Under the pieces are notes generated by a model. That model was not told the origin of the DNA. It did no database searches and saw only the letters and a program-made list of their open reading frames with translations. Position numbers and translations under genes: made by a program. From contig CAYSZS010000008.1 in assembly GCA_964435575.1 (NCBI GenBank), positions 1 to 40,872 of the forward strand: a stretch of 40,872 nucleotides of DNA, in the 5' to 3' direction. Shown here piece by piece: positions 6,259 through 12,575 of this stretch (the stretch's first letter is position 1; each line of letters begins with the position of its first letter). This DNA comes from GWB1-39-12 sp964435575. GTDB taxonomy: Bacteria > Patescibacteriota > Microgenomatia > UBA8517.

Positions 6259-6746
6259 ATAAGTGTTAGAATGGGAAAAACAACCTTTTCATACACGAAA
6301 AGTTGCTTACCCTTTTTTTCGCGGACTTTTTGGTCGGCCCACTTTCCGATCATAAACGCGATTGACCCCGCGAAAGTCCCAAACAATATTTTGTCTATTC
6401 CCCAGAGTGTATTATTTGAGCGGCCAATATATTTGCCATACCAAAGAGGAAGAAAAGTAAGGGCATACATTGAAGCGGTGGTTAGTAGTTGGTAGTTAGT
6501 AGTAAGTGGTTTTTTTCTTTTTTTACCTATCCAATCAATGAACCAAAAGGACATGGAAAGAATGAGACCACCAATCCAAACAGAAGTGACCGCATCATCT
6601 ATTCCCAATGCCCGGGAAATTCCTAGGCCGGCTCCGACTGCAATGGTACAAACCGGACAGACGGCATAAACCGTCTTAGTGATTAGTGATTGGTGAATAG
6701 TGATTAGTGATATTAAGATAATTATCTGCTTTAATCTGCTTTTCAT
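6259..6746 (-). CDS. CPxC membrane protein, copy 1 (3' end lost in gap)
   Basis: The visible ~162 residues align with the intact protein at 9419-9943. Both have a signal-like N-terminus, then CPVC (here 'AVCPVCTIAVGAGLGISRAL'), then 'GIDDAVTSVWIGG', several membrane segments, 'GIDKILFGTFAGSIAFMIG' and a final Lys-rich loop. By comparison roughly 16 residues are missing into the gap. The family has no known function to me. The CPxC pair at the mouth of a membrane segment, and the location in a copper/thiol gene island, suggest metal or thiol chemistry. Two short repeats are read in frame: the signal part 'SLITIHQSLITKT' (6674-6715) and a loop 'PLTTNYQLLTTA' (6478-6510). Confidence 0.75.
6478..6510. 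repeat. In-frame TTAGTAGT-type short repeat
   Basis: GTTAGTAGTTGGTAGTTAGT and following bases form imperfect tandem units read in frame as a loop 'PLTTNYQLLTTA' of the membrane protein. The paralogue at 9419-9943 has no such segment at the matching place. Confidence 0.55.
6674..6715. repeat. In-frame GATTAGTGATTGGTGA-type short repeat in a signal peptide
   Basis: Imperfect units of GATTAGTGATTGGTGAATAG encode part of the signal segment ('SLITIHQSLITKT') of the minus-strand membrane protein. A related unit set is at 18910-18940, where it forms the end of another gene. Confidence 0.55.
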
Positions 6747-6811
6747 CTGCTTAAATCAAGGCTTCAATAAGTTGCAAAGGTCATTAAAAAAATTTATGCA
6801 ATTAAATCAGT

Positions 6812-7189
6812 TCAAAATTCTAACGACTCAAGATACCCAATTATCGGTTCGTCTCCAATGATGCATTGTCCTTGGGGGGTAACTATAAGGGGGACTCCAA
6901 TTTGGTCTTGAGATATTCCACAAGTATTTGCTCTTGATAAAAGAAGTCTGGAAGTTTCGCTGGTCGTACCAACTTCGTATTTTTGGAAATCGAATTGATC
7001 TTTTTTCTCCCAGTTCTCCATAAACTCATTTACCTTGGCGCAATGAGGGCATGTTTCAGACCAATAGTATTCATGGGTAGTAATTGGAGTTGATTTTGAA
7101 GGACCTTCTTTTTTAACTTCATTTAAAAAAAGACCGCCGATAACAACAAGGATTGCGACAAGTATGACAAAAAATAGGAAGTTTTTCAT
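6812..7189 (-). CDS. Membrane-anchored thioredoxin-like protein (CPHC)
   Basis: This 125-residue protein has an N-terminal membrane anchor (about residues 3-22) followed by a small thioredoxin/glutaredoxin-like domain. The redox motif is CPHC in 'YWSETCPHCAKVNEFMENW', and the cis-proline position is 'IGVPLIVTPQG'. Extra cysteines lie in 'ANTCGIS' and 'GQCIIGDEPIIGYLE', a pattern seen in small periplasmic glutaredoxin-like proteins. CPHC is the E. coli DsbA motif and is usually oxidising, but a reductase or copper-chaperone role is equally possible. Its ATG follows directly on the HMA protein stop, so it is part of the leftward copper operon (8421 to 6259). Confidence 0.8.
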   Translation of the reverse strand: MKNFLFFVILVAILVVIGGLFLNEVKKEGPSKSTPITTHEYYWSETCPHCAKVNEFMENWEKKDQFDFQKYEVGTTSETSRLLLSRANTCGISQDQIGVPLIVTPQGQCIIGDEPIIGYLESLEF

Positions 7190-7426
7190 TTACTGATTTT
7201 GAATTAATTGGTAACCGCTTTTCTCGATAACATCCTTTACTTTTTTCTCCTTTTCTTTGTCGCCGTTTAATTCGACTTCCAGAGTTTCTTTGGCATAGTT
7301 ACATCTTGCCGATATTCCCGCATCTTCCAGGTCAAGCTCGATTAGCTTTGCACAAGCATCGCAATCCATACCATTGATTTTATAAGTTTTCTTAGTCATA
7401 TAAGTCTCATACGTCCTATAAGTCAT
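7190..7426 (-). CDS. Heavy-metal-associated (HMA) domain protein, CopZ-like
   Basis: This 78-residue protein is a single HMA domain: 'YKINGMDCDACAKLIELDLE' holds the copper-binding MDCDAC (CxxC), followed by the usual beta-alpha-beta pattern to the C-terminus. Such domains carry Cu(I) to P-type ATPases or between membrane proteins. The gene overlaps the stop of the upstream channel gene by 4 bases (start 7426). The first nine residues 'MTYRTYETY' come from a short repeat (7395-7430); an alternative start is the ATG at 7399, which gives 'MTKKTYKING'. CopA encoded at 12986 is the obvious partner. Confidence 0.85.
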   Translation of the reverse strand: MTYRTYETYMTKKTYKINGMDCDACAKLIELDLEDAGISARCNYAKETLEVELNGDKEKEKKVKDVIEKSGYQLIQNQ

Positions 7427-7430
7427 ATTA
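7395..7430. repeat. ACTTATAGGAC/GAGACTTAT short repeat at a gene junction
   Basis: Imperfect ATGACTTATAGGAC / ATGAGACTTAT units on the minus strand span the stop of the channel gene and the first codons of the HMA gene, supplying the overlapping start codon. Confidence 0.5.
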
Positions 7431-8421
7431 TCTCAAACCACCCAGTATACATTCCCATGCTGCAGGTATAAGTTAGTCTCCCGCGCCTTGTTGGCGTGAA
7501 TTCGACGCTTTGACTTCCGGTTTCAGGTAAAATTTTTGTGATGTTATATTCGGGGATGGTAAATGCTCGGGAACAGCCCTTTGTGTTTTGGGTAACGAGC
7601 GAGAGAGCGACAGGAACGCCGACTTTTAGGCTTTGTGCACTTGAATGATATCCGTTACTGGATACCGTGATTTCAACCTCTTGTTGACCTTGGGAATTGA
7701 TTCCAGCGACTTGTGCAGAAATACCTGAAGGCTCAAGTTTACCAGTTAGTGCCGCGAAATAGTTCTGAAAAGTATGAGGTGAACCCCTCAGAATTTGGCC
7801 GGTGTTTACAGATATCAATGCGAGAATTAAGATGGCCCCCGCAGCGAGATATTTGAGAGACCTTCTTTGTAATAGTTGAGTTGAGGCAAGTCCCAGTCCG
7901 AAAAACACAGGCGATGTTCCCAGTATAAATGCACCCAAAGTAAGACTTCCTAATAGTGCATCCCCAGAAGTTATTGCTAAAAGCATCATTGCCTGGGTCA
8001 CGCCGCAGGGGATGAGAACGGTTAGAAAACCAAGAGTTGAGGAAGCAAAAAAGCCTTCATTTTTAGTTTTTGAACGAAGTATTTTGAAAATTACTTTTGG
8101 CGGAGCAATGGTGAAGTGTCTAAAGACGGGATGGAGATTCAAAAGTTTGCCAACCGTAAGAAGCATGACAATTCCTGCCAAAATTTGCATATAGCCTTGC
8201 AGTCTTGGAGAAATAAAGAGTGAAGATCCGAGAAGGCCCAAAAGTGCTCCGAGAATTGAGTAAGCGATAAATTTACTAACTAAAAACGTGGAGATTGCGA
8301 TTTTTTCGTTACCTTCTTTTTGACTGGCAAGTGAACTTGCCAAAAGGCCTCCCTGAACAGCAAAACAAGATATTCCTCCGGTAGTTAACCCTGTTATAAA
8401 TGCAAGCCAGACTTGGTTCAT
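7423..8421 (-). CDS. TauE/DsbD-like membrane protein with C-terminal cupredoxin domain
   Basis: This 332-residue protein has six or more membrane segments in residues 1-215, with 'TGGISCFAVQGGLLASSLA' near the start and 'TVLIPCGVTQAMMLLAI' in the middle. These two Cys/Pro-containing repeats are typical of the DsbD_2/UreH-like (SafE) transmembrane family. The C-terminal ~110 residues form a cupredoxin-like beta domain ending 'YTCSMGMYTGWFEI', with a Cys and two Met as likely copper ligands. A stand-alone cupredoxin with a similar ending is at 12213-12575. The fusion suggests copper export or delivery across the membrane. It is the first gene of the leftward operon, divergent from csoR. Confidence 0.82.
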   Translation of the reverse strand: MNQVWLAFITGLTTGGISCFAVQGGLLASSLASQKEGNEKIAISTFLVSKFIAYSILGALLGLLGSSLFISPRLQGYMQILAGIVMLLTVGKLLNLHPVFRHFTIAPPKVIFKILRSKTKNEGFFASSTLGFLTVLIPCGVTQAMMLLAITSGDALLGSLTLGAFILGTSPVFFGLGLASTQLLQRRSLKYLAAGAILILALISVNTGQILRGSPHTFQNYFAALTGKLEPSGISAQVAGINSQGQQEVEITVSSNGYHSSAQSLKVGVPVALSLVTQNTKGCSRAFTIPEYNITKILPETGSQSVEFTPTRRGRLTYTCSMGMYTGWFEII

Positions 8422-8432
8422 ACGATTTAAGT

Positions 8433-8462
8433 ATTTTACTATAGATTCAAGAAAACCGTAAA
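8433..8462 (-). promoter_or_regulatory. Possible promoter of the leftward copper operon
   Basis: On the minus strand, TTTACG (8462-8457) and TAAAAT (8438-8433) are separated by 18 bases. The -10 ends 11 bases before the ATG codon at 8421-8419, so the leader would be very short. Confidence 0.45.
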
Positions 8463-8475
8463 CACCTATTTACGG
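8456..8475. promoter_or_regulatory. Inverted repeat at the leftward promoter
   Basis: CCGTAAA and TTTACGG are perfect 7-base arms around a six-base centre. The repeat covers the proposed -35 of the leftward copper operon, a plausible operator position. Its sequence differs from the GC-rich palindrome before csoR. Confidence 0.4.
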
Positions 8476-8554
8476 ATGAATTGAATTTAGAGCCAACATT
8501 TTCCCTTAGAGGCAAAAAAGCCGCCAAGTCTACGGGGCAAGCAAGAAGTGCTAC

Positions 8555-8606
8555 TTGACAATTTTCGCATTAATAGTAATCTTTTATATATCCCCCCGTG
8601 GGGGAT
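8555..8606 (+). promoter_or_regulatory. csoR promoter with GC-rich palindromic operator
   Basis: TTGACA (8555-8560) is a consensus -35; a weak -10 (TAATCT, 8577-8582) follows after 16 bases. Directly downstream is ATCCCCC-CGT-GGGGGAT (8590-8606), with perfect 7-base arms around three bases. CsoR-family operators are typically G/C-tract palindromes of this kind, and the next gene is csoR-like, so autoregulation is likely. The 198-base divergent region (8422-8619) could serve both copper operons. Confidence 0.7.
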
Positions 8607-8619
8607 GTAGAAAAATATT

Positions 8620-8910
8620 ATGAATACAAAGTTGTACTCAAGGGAGCCTGAAAAAAGCAAAATTCTTCACAGATTAAAGATTGCTCAGGGTCATTTGGAT
8701 AAAGTAGTGAAAATGGTGGAAGATGATTCTTATTGCATCGAGGTTATTCATCAGTCCCAGGCAATTCAATCTGCTCTAAAAAAAGTTGATGAAGCGGTTC
8801 TTCACAACCACCTTCAATGCTGTGTTTTAGATAAGGTGAGAGAGGGAGTAGCGGATGACAAGAAGTTGATAGCAGAAGTTATGAATGTCTTCCAAAAGTC
8901 AGAAAATTAA
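8620..8910 (+). CDS. csoR: CsoR-family copper-sensing repressor
   Basis: This 96-residue all-helical protein has the CsoR/FrmR signature 'RLKIAQGHLDKVVKMVEDD'. The Cu(I) ligands of CsoR are present with exact spacing: C39, H64 and C68 ('SYCIEVIHQSQ' and 'HNHLQCC'), matching Cys36/His61/Cys65 of the Mycobacterium tuberculosis protein. FrmR- or RcnR-type ligand sets are therefore less likely. CsoR binds operator DNA as a tetramer and lets go when it binds Cu(I). A perfect GC palindrome lies 14 bases upstream. The stop overlaps the next start (TAATG), linking it to the DUF1573 and CPxC membrane genes. Confidence 0.92.
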   Translation: MNTKLYSREPEKSKILHRLKIAQGHLDKVVKMVEDDSYCIEVIHQSQAIQSALKKVDEAVLHNHLQCCVLDKVREGVADDKKLIAEVMNVFQKSEN

Positions 8911-9422
8911 TGGCAAAAGACTTAAAAATTTTAACCGTAGCGTTGGTTTTTACTCTATTACTAATTGTCGGTTTTGCTTTTTGGCAAGGTAAACCACAAG
9001 AGGAGAGTCCGGAAGCGATCGTTGCGGGTGATGTTGTAGGAGTCGATATAAATCCGATTAGCCACGACCTTGGTGATGTGCCGATAAATGGTGGGGTAGT
9101 AACGAAGGAATACGAAGTCAAAAATTCTACGGACGTTGTTCTCAAGTTGAAAAAACTTGCAACGAGTTGTATGTGTACTACTGCTTCTTTTGAGGTAGGA
9201 GAGACAAAAACGAAGTTTTTTGGAATGGAAGGACACGGAGATAAAAATCCGCCTGTAAATATCGAGATAGGACCCGGTCTAAGCGGAAAAGTAGTAGCTC
9301 GGTTTGATCCTGCAGCTCACGGACCTCAAGGCGTGGGGCCTTTTGACAGAAGCATTTTTCTTACTTTCAGCGATCCGGCGGGAGTGAAGGAATTGAAGTT
9401 TAATGGGGTAGTCGTTAAATGA
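8910..9422 (+). CDS. Membrane-anchored DUF1573 protein, copy 1
   Basis: This 170-residue protein has an N-terminal membrane anchor (residues ~6-25) and one extracytoplasmic DUF1573 (immunoglobulin-like) domain. The family pattern is clear: 'NPISHDLGDVPINGGVVTKE' then 'YEVKNS', the Cys loop 'LATSCMCTTASF' (usually SCGCT), and 'FDPAAHGPQGVGPFDRSIFL'. DUF1573 proteins are common in envelopes, but their role is not established. The SCMC cysteines and the position between csoR and a CPxC membrane protein suggest a copper-related job here. A second copy is at 15449-15931. Start overlaps the csoR stop and end overlaps the next start. Confidence 0.85.
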   Translation: MAKDLKILTVALVFTLLLIVGFAFWQGKPQEESPEAIVAGDVVGVDINPISHDLGDVPINGGVVTKEYEVKNSTDVVLKLKKLATSCMCTTASFEVGETKTKFFGMEGHGDKNPPVNIEIGPGLSGKVVARFDPAAHGPQGVGPFDRSIFLTFSDPAGVKELKFNGVVVK

Positions 9423-9943
9423 GAAAGATAATCATTATAACTTTTATAAACGTTATAAGTGTTATATTTTTTGGATTTCCGAAGGAAATCCAAGCGCATT
9501 GTCCTCTTTGTGTTGCGGGAGCAGCGGCAGGAATAACTTTGACTCGGTGGGTTGGGGTTGACGATTCGATAACAGGAATCTGGATTGGCGCATTTTTAGG
9601 CGCCGCTACCTTTTGGCTATTGAGGTCATTGGGCCAAAGAAATAAGGTCTTTTTCAACCGTTTTATCGGAGCCACAGTTTATATTTTGATTTTTATCATT
9701 ACCCTTTGGTCTTTTTACAAATTTAAACTAATTATAAGGATGGACAGCATACTCGGCTTTGATAAACTGACTTTTGGCATGATTCTGGGGAGCGCAGTTT
9801 TTTACTTAGTTGACCTAATTAATATTGTTCTAAAAAGGAAAAATGGTAAATCCCTTTTCCCATACCAATCGATGGTTTTTAGTTTGAGTTCGATTATTAT
9901 TACAAGTGTAGGAGTTTATGTTCTTATAAACTATTTTATCTAA
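9419..9943 (+). CDS. CPxC membrane protein, copy 2 (complete)
   Basis: This 174-residue protein is the complete paralogue of the gapped gene at 6259-6746. It has a signal-like start, the motif HCPLC right after the predicted cleavage region ('QAHCPLCVAGAAAGITLTRW'), then 'GVDDSITGIWIGAFLGAATF' and about four more membrane segments. Function is unknown to me. The cysteines and an upstream His would face outside at the membrane. Its ATG overlaps the DUF1573 stop (ATGA), so it belongs to the csoR operon. The first codons are rich in ATTATAAC/TTATAAAC repeats, another hint of short-repeat growth at gene ends. Confidence 0.75.
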   Translation: MRKIIIITFINVISVIFFGFPKEIQAHCPLCVAGAAAGITLTRWVGVDDSITGIWIGAFLGAATFWLLRSLGQRNKVFFNRFIGATVYILIFIITLWSFYKFKLIIRMDSILGFDKLTFGMILGSAVFYLVDLINIVLKRKNGKSLFPYQSMVFSLSSIIITSVGVYVLINYFI

Positions 9944-9963
9944 AGCTAGTATCTTAAAAAAAT

Positions 9964-11157
9964 ATGAGTAGAAAAAAGAAAAAAAATAAAGATTTACTGA
10001 AATTTGGTGCCCTTGTTTTACTAATAATCTTTGGTTTCTTGCTAGGGACAAATAGAGAAAAGTTGACGAGAGGTTTGTTTTCAGGGAGAGTGCTCGTCTC
10101 CGAAGAAGTTTCAGCGAAGGAGTTGAAAAAACTTCTGGAGAATAAAAACTTCACTTTCATTAATGTTCACACACCATATGAAGGAGAGATTGAAAAAACC
10201 GACATTTTTATTGACTACGATATGATTATGGCGGGCAAGGATAAATTGCCAAAAGATAAAAACGCCGAAATTATCCTTTACTGCAAGAGTGGCCGCATGA
10301 GCGCCGATGCTCTCACGACTTTTAAAAATTTAGGTTATAAAAACGTTCGTCATCTTAAGGGGGGAATGGATTCTTGGAAGGATGAAGGGTTCGGGCTTCT
10401 TGACTTGTCAAATCTTCCTAATCAAGTCTTGCCAGAAGAAGGTTTTGAACTGCCGATTTCTTGGGGTGATATAGGACCAAAACTCGTTTCCTTGGGCGTT
10501 ATTGAAAGTGGTAAGTTTGAAAAGGCTGTAGAAATGACAGACGCGCAGAAAGAAATTCTTCTAAAAGGCTCAAGCGTCGCTATTAAAATTGACTCGGCCA
10601 GTTCTCAATTTGTAGTTGATATGCTCTGGGCCTTTGGTCTTGCTCAAAAATCAAAGGTTTATGATGAGGGTCCGATGGGTAAGGAGTATGCTAAAGACGT
10701 TGGAAATTTTGCTTCAACTGGAGGGTGGAGTTTGGCAAAGGGTGATGCTGTTACCTATCTTAACAAATATGATTTAATACCGCTTACGCGGCAACAGCAG
10801 GATAAAGTTGCTGAGATTTCAAAATACGTTTTTAGGCCATGCTGCGGGAATCCTACTTGGTTTCCAGACTGTAATCACGGAATGGCGGCACTGGCCGCAA
10901 TTGAACTCATGGTCTATCAGGGAATTCCTGAGACGGAAATTTACAAAAACGTTCTCAAGTTAAATTCTTTTTGGTTCCCAAGTCATTATTTAACTCTTGG
11001 AACATATTTTGCACGGCAAGGAATAAGCTGGGATAAAATTGACGCGCGCCTTGCTTTGAGCGAAGAATATTCTTCAGGACAAGCGGCCGGTAAACTTTTG
11101 CAGAAAGTGGGACCGCTGCCTTTCGATACGAAGTTTGGTGGAGGATGTGGAGCGTGA
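9964..11157 (+). CDS. Membrane-anchored rhodanese fused to a Cys-rich unknown domain
   Basis: This 397-residue protein has a basic start, a membrane anchor (~13-29) and a rhodanese domain (~44-150) with catalytic Cys107 in the loop 'CKSGRMS' and 'LKGGMDSWKDEG' near its end. Residues ~155-397 form a second domain I do not recognise. It contains 'FRPCCGNPTWFPDCNHGMAA' (C293, C294, C303, H305), a conserved-looking 'NSFWFPSHYLTLGTYFARQG' and a C-terminal GGGCGA. The Cys/His cluster could bind metal; rhodanese domains carry sulfur on the active Cys. Placed between the CPxC protein and DUF5676/YHS genes, it is most likely part of the copper/thiol system outside the membrane. Confidence 0.78.
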   Translation: MSRKKKKNKDLLKFGALVLLIIFGFLLGTNREKLTRGLFSGRVLVSEEVSAKELKKLLENKNFTFINVHTPYEGEIEKTDIFIDYDMIMAGKDKLPKDKNAEIILYCKSGRMSADALTTFKNLGYKNVRHLKGGMDSWKDEGFGLLDLSNLPNQVLPEEGFELPISWGDIGPKLVSLGVIESGKFEKAVEMTDAQKEILLKGSSVAIKIDSASSQFVVDMLWAFGLAQKSKVYDEGPMGKEYAKDVGNFASTGGWSLAKGDAVTYLNKYDLIPLTRQQQDKVAEISKYVFRPCCGNPTWFPDCNHGMAALAAIELMVYQGIPETEIYKNVLKLNSFWFPSHYLTLGTYFARQGISWDKIDARLALSEEYSSGQAAGKLLQKVGPLPFDTKFGGGCGA

Positions 11158-11196
11158 AGAAAGTTTGGCAAAGAAAACGAGAGGAAGTGAGATATT

Positions 11197-11466
11197 ATGA
11201 AATTTAATGAGAAAGTATGGGCAAATACGTCCGCCGTGTTTGTAGGCGTAGTTTATCTTTTTTGTAGATTTGCGATTGCACTATTCCCCGGACTTAGCAT
11301 GGCGGTTACAAGAAGTTGGTTTCATGGTTTTGATGTGGCCAAAATATGGACACCTCGCGCATTTTCGGAAAATTTTCTATTAGGATTTGTGACGGCAGTT
11401 GCCTTTTCATGGTTAGGAGGCTGGCTTTTTGCATGGCTATATAATTATCTTTCGGTTAAAAAGTGA
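11197..11466 (+). CDS. DUF5676-like small membrane protein
   Basis: This 89-residue protein has two to three membrane segments: 'VWANTSAVFVGVVYLFCRFA' near the start and 'FLLGFVTAVAFSWLGGWLFA' near the end. Length, the middle 'WFHGFDVAKIW' and the C-terminal W-L-Y-N-Y-L pattern agree with the DUF5676 family, often found beside copper and mercury genes. Function is unknown. It is followed, with stop overlapping the GTG start, by a YHS-domain gene. Confidence 0.7.
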   Translation: MKFNEKVWANTSAVFVGVVYLFCRFAIALFPGLSMAVTRSWFHGFDVAKIWTPRAFSENFLLGFVTAVAFSWLGGWLFAWLYNYLSVKK

Positions 11467-11639
11467 GCAAAATTAAGATAGAAAAAGTACGCGATCCTGT
11501 TTGCGGTATGACAAAGCCCAAAAGTAAAATGAGGGCTATTTCTATTTATATGGGGAAAAAGTATTATTTTTGTACGGAAGGCGACAAAAGGATGTTTGAA
11601 GGACATCCAGAACATTGGATCCCAAAGGGTGGTGAGTAA
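11463..11639 (+). CDS. YHS-domain protein (GTG start)
   Basis: This short 58-residue gene starts with GTG overlapping the previous stop (GTGA). It reads 'MSKIKIEKVRDPVCGMTKPK' and continues with 'YYFCTEGDKRMFEGHPEHWI'. DPVCGM plus YFC and F-x2-HPE are the hallmarks of YHS domains, which bind metals through Cys and occur with copper ATPases and metal-responsive proteins. It is almost certainly part of the copper island, between DUF5676 and DUF305 genes. The TAA stop is followed one base later by the DUF305 ATG. Confidence 0.88.
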   Translation: MSKIKIEKVRDPVCGMTKPKSKMRAISIYMGKKYYFCTEGDKRMFEGHPEHWIPKGGE

Positions 11640-11640
11640 T

Positions 11641-12069
11641 ATGGAAAAAACTTTAACTTATGCAATAATTGGGGGATTGGTGGGTATTGTCGTGACTCTT
11701 CTAATCACCAACTACTCAGTTAATAACAGGAATTACGGTATGATGAGAATGATGGGTATGGGAGGTGGAATAGAGACCATGATGCGGGGAGAGAAGTGCC
11801 CTATGATGGAAGAGGGAGAGAAAAATGAAGATATGGGAATGAGTATAAATGAAATGACAGGGAGTTTAATCGGAGTGCGCGGTGAGGAGTTCGAAAAAGC
11901 TTTTATCGAGACAATGATTGCGCATCATCAGGGGGCAATTGACATGGCAAACCTCATCCCGTCACGAACAGATAAGCCGGAATTAAATAAACTTGGTGAG
12001 GATATCATAAGCGCTCAGTCGAAAGAGATTGAGATGATGGAAGATTGGATGGAAGAATGGTTCGATTAG
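11641..12069 (+). CDS. Met-rich DUF305 protein
   Basis: This 142-residue protein has an N-terminal membrane anchor (~7-24), a Met-rich stretch ('MMRMMGMGGGIETMMRG', then 'CPMMEEGEKNEDMGM') and a DUF305 domain with the signature 'FIETMIAHHQGAIDMANLI' and C-terminal 'EIEMMEDWMEEWF'. DUF305 proteins are four-helix, extracytoplasmic, ferritin-like and often copper-linked; the His-His and Met residues are candidate Cu(I) ligands. I chose ATG 11641, one base after the YHS stop, with GGTGGTGAG as a ribosome site. A TTG at 11596 in the same frame would overlap the YHS gene. A repeat with a T-run follows. Confidence 0.85.
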   Translation: MEKTLTYAIIGGLVGIVVTLLITNYSVNNRNYGMMRMMGMGGGIETMMRGEKCPMMEEGEKNEDMGMSINEMTGSLIGVRGEEFEKAFIETMIAHHQGAIDMANLIPSRTDKPELNKLGEDIISAQSKEIEMMEDWMEEWFD

Positions 12070-12161
12070 TTAGTTGGCTAATAGTAAGTTAGTTTGTGGC
12101 AAAAAGGATGTTCAATGAATTTACTATGAACTAATAACTAACTAACCAACTAACTTTTTTC
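12066..12161. repeat. Palindromic TTAGTTAGTTGG/AACTAACTAACC repeat, terminator-like
   Basis: The left part (AGTTAGTTGGCTAATAGTAA) and the right part (ACTAATAACTAACTAACCAA) are imperfect inverted repeats and could form a long hairpin ending in a T-run (ACTTTTTT). It lies between the DUF305 and cupredoxin genes and includes the DUF305 stop. The same AACTAACTAACCAACTAAC core is found three times inside copA. Confidence 0.65.
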
Positions 12162-12212
12162 TTTCAGATGTAATTATGGGAATGGATAAGCAAAGCTTGA
12201 CCATAATAAATT

Positions 12213-12575
12213 ATGGATAAAATTTTAGTGACAACGATCGGCGTAGGATTAGTTGGTTTTATCTGGTGGTTTTTCTTTGGGAAAAAATCCGCCTCCGCTG
12301 AGGCTACGGCGAGACAAGGAGAAGTTGATGTTATCGTGGATGGAGGATATAAACCTGCCGCGATAAGAATTCGTAAGGGAATTAGCACCACTCTAAAAAT
12401 ATTAAGAAAGGACCCGAATAGTTGTTTGGAAGAAATAATATTACCCGACTTTAAGATTAAAAAGTTTTTACCTCTTAACAAAGCAGTGGAAATATCTATT
12501 ACTCCTCAAAAAACAGGCGAATTCGGATTTCATTGTGGTATGAATATGTATCATGGCAAGCTAATCGTAGATTAG
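12213..12575 (+). CDS. Membrane-anchored cupredoxin
   Basis: This 120-residue protein has an N-terminal membrane segment (~4-22) and a cupredoxin domain: 'VDVIVDGGYKPAAIRIRKGI', a Cys in 'DPNSCLEEIILPDF', and the ending 'FGFHCGMNMYHGKLIVD'. Cys, His and Met there are the likely copper ligands. The ending parallels 'YTCSMGMYTGWFEI' of the channel fusion at 7423-8421. The linker 'ASAEATARQGE' comes from an in-frame repeat (12288-12320). It probably carries copper outside the membrane, together with DUF305 and CopA. Confidence 0.82.
   Translation: MDKILVTTIGVGLVGFIWWFFFGKKSASAEATARQGEVDVIVDGGYKPAAIRIRKGISTTLKILRKDPNSCLEEIILPDFKIKKFLPLNKAVEISITPQKTGEFGFHCGMNMYHGKLIVD
12288..12320. repeat. In-frame CCGCCTCCGCTGAGGCTACGGCG repeat (linker)
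   Basis: GC-rich CGCC...GGCG palindrome in frame after the cupredoxin membrane segment, encoding 'SASAEATARQG'. A diverged relative lies at 16361-16397 (CCGCCTACACTAAAGTTACG and following), just after the thioredoxin gene. It is GC-rich against its surroundings, which suggests a mobile short repeat. Confidence 0.6.

Noticed and set aside
5995..6495. Plus-strand reading frame across the N run
   Set aside because: It runs through 100 N, through the RNA-like fold and antisense to the CPxC membrane protein; no family features.
11596..11640. TTG-initiated N-terminal extension of the DUF305 protein
   Set aside because: These codons overlap the YHS-domain gene; ATG 11641 has a ribosome site and gives a proper membrane anchor.
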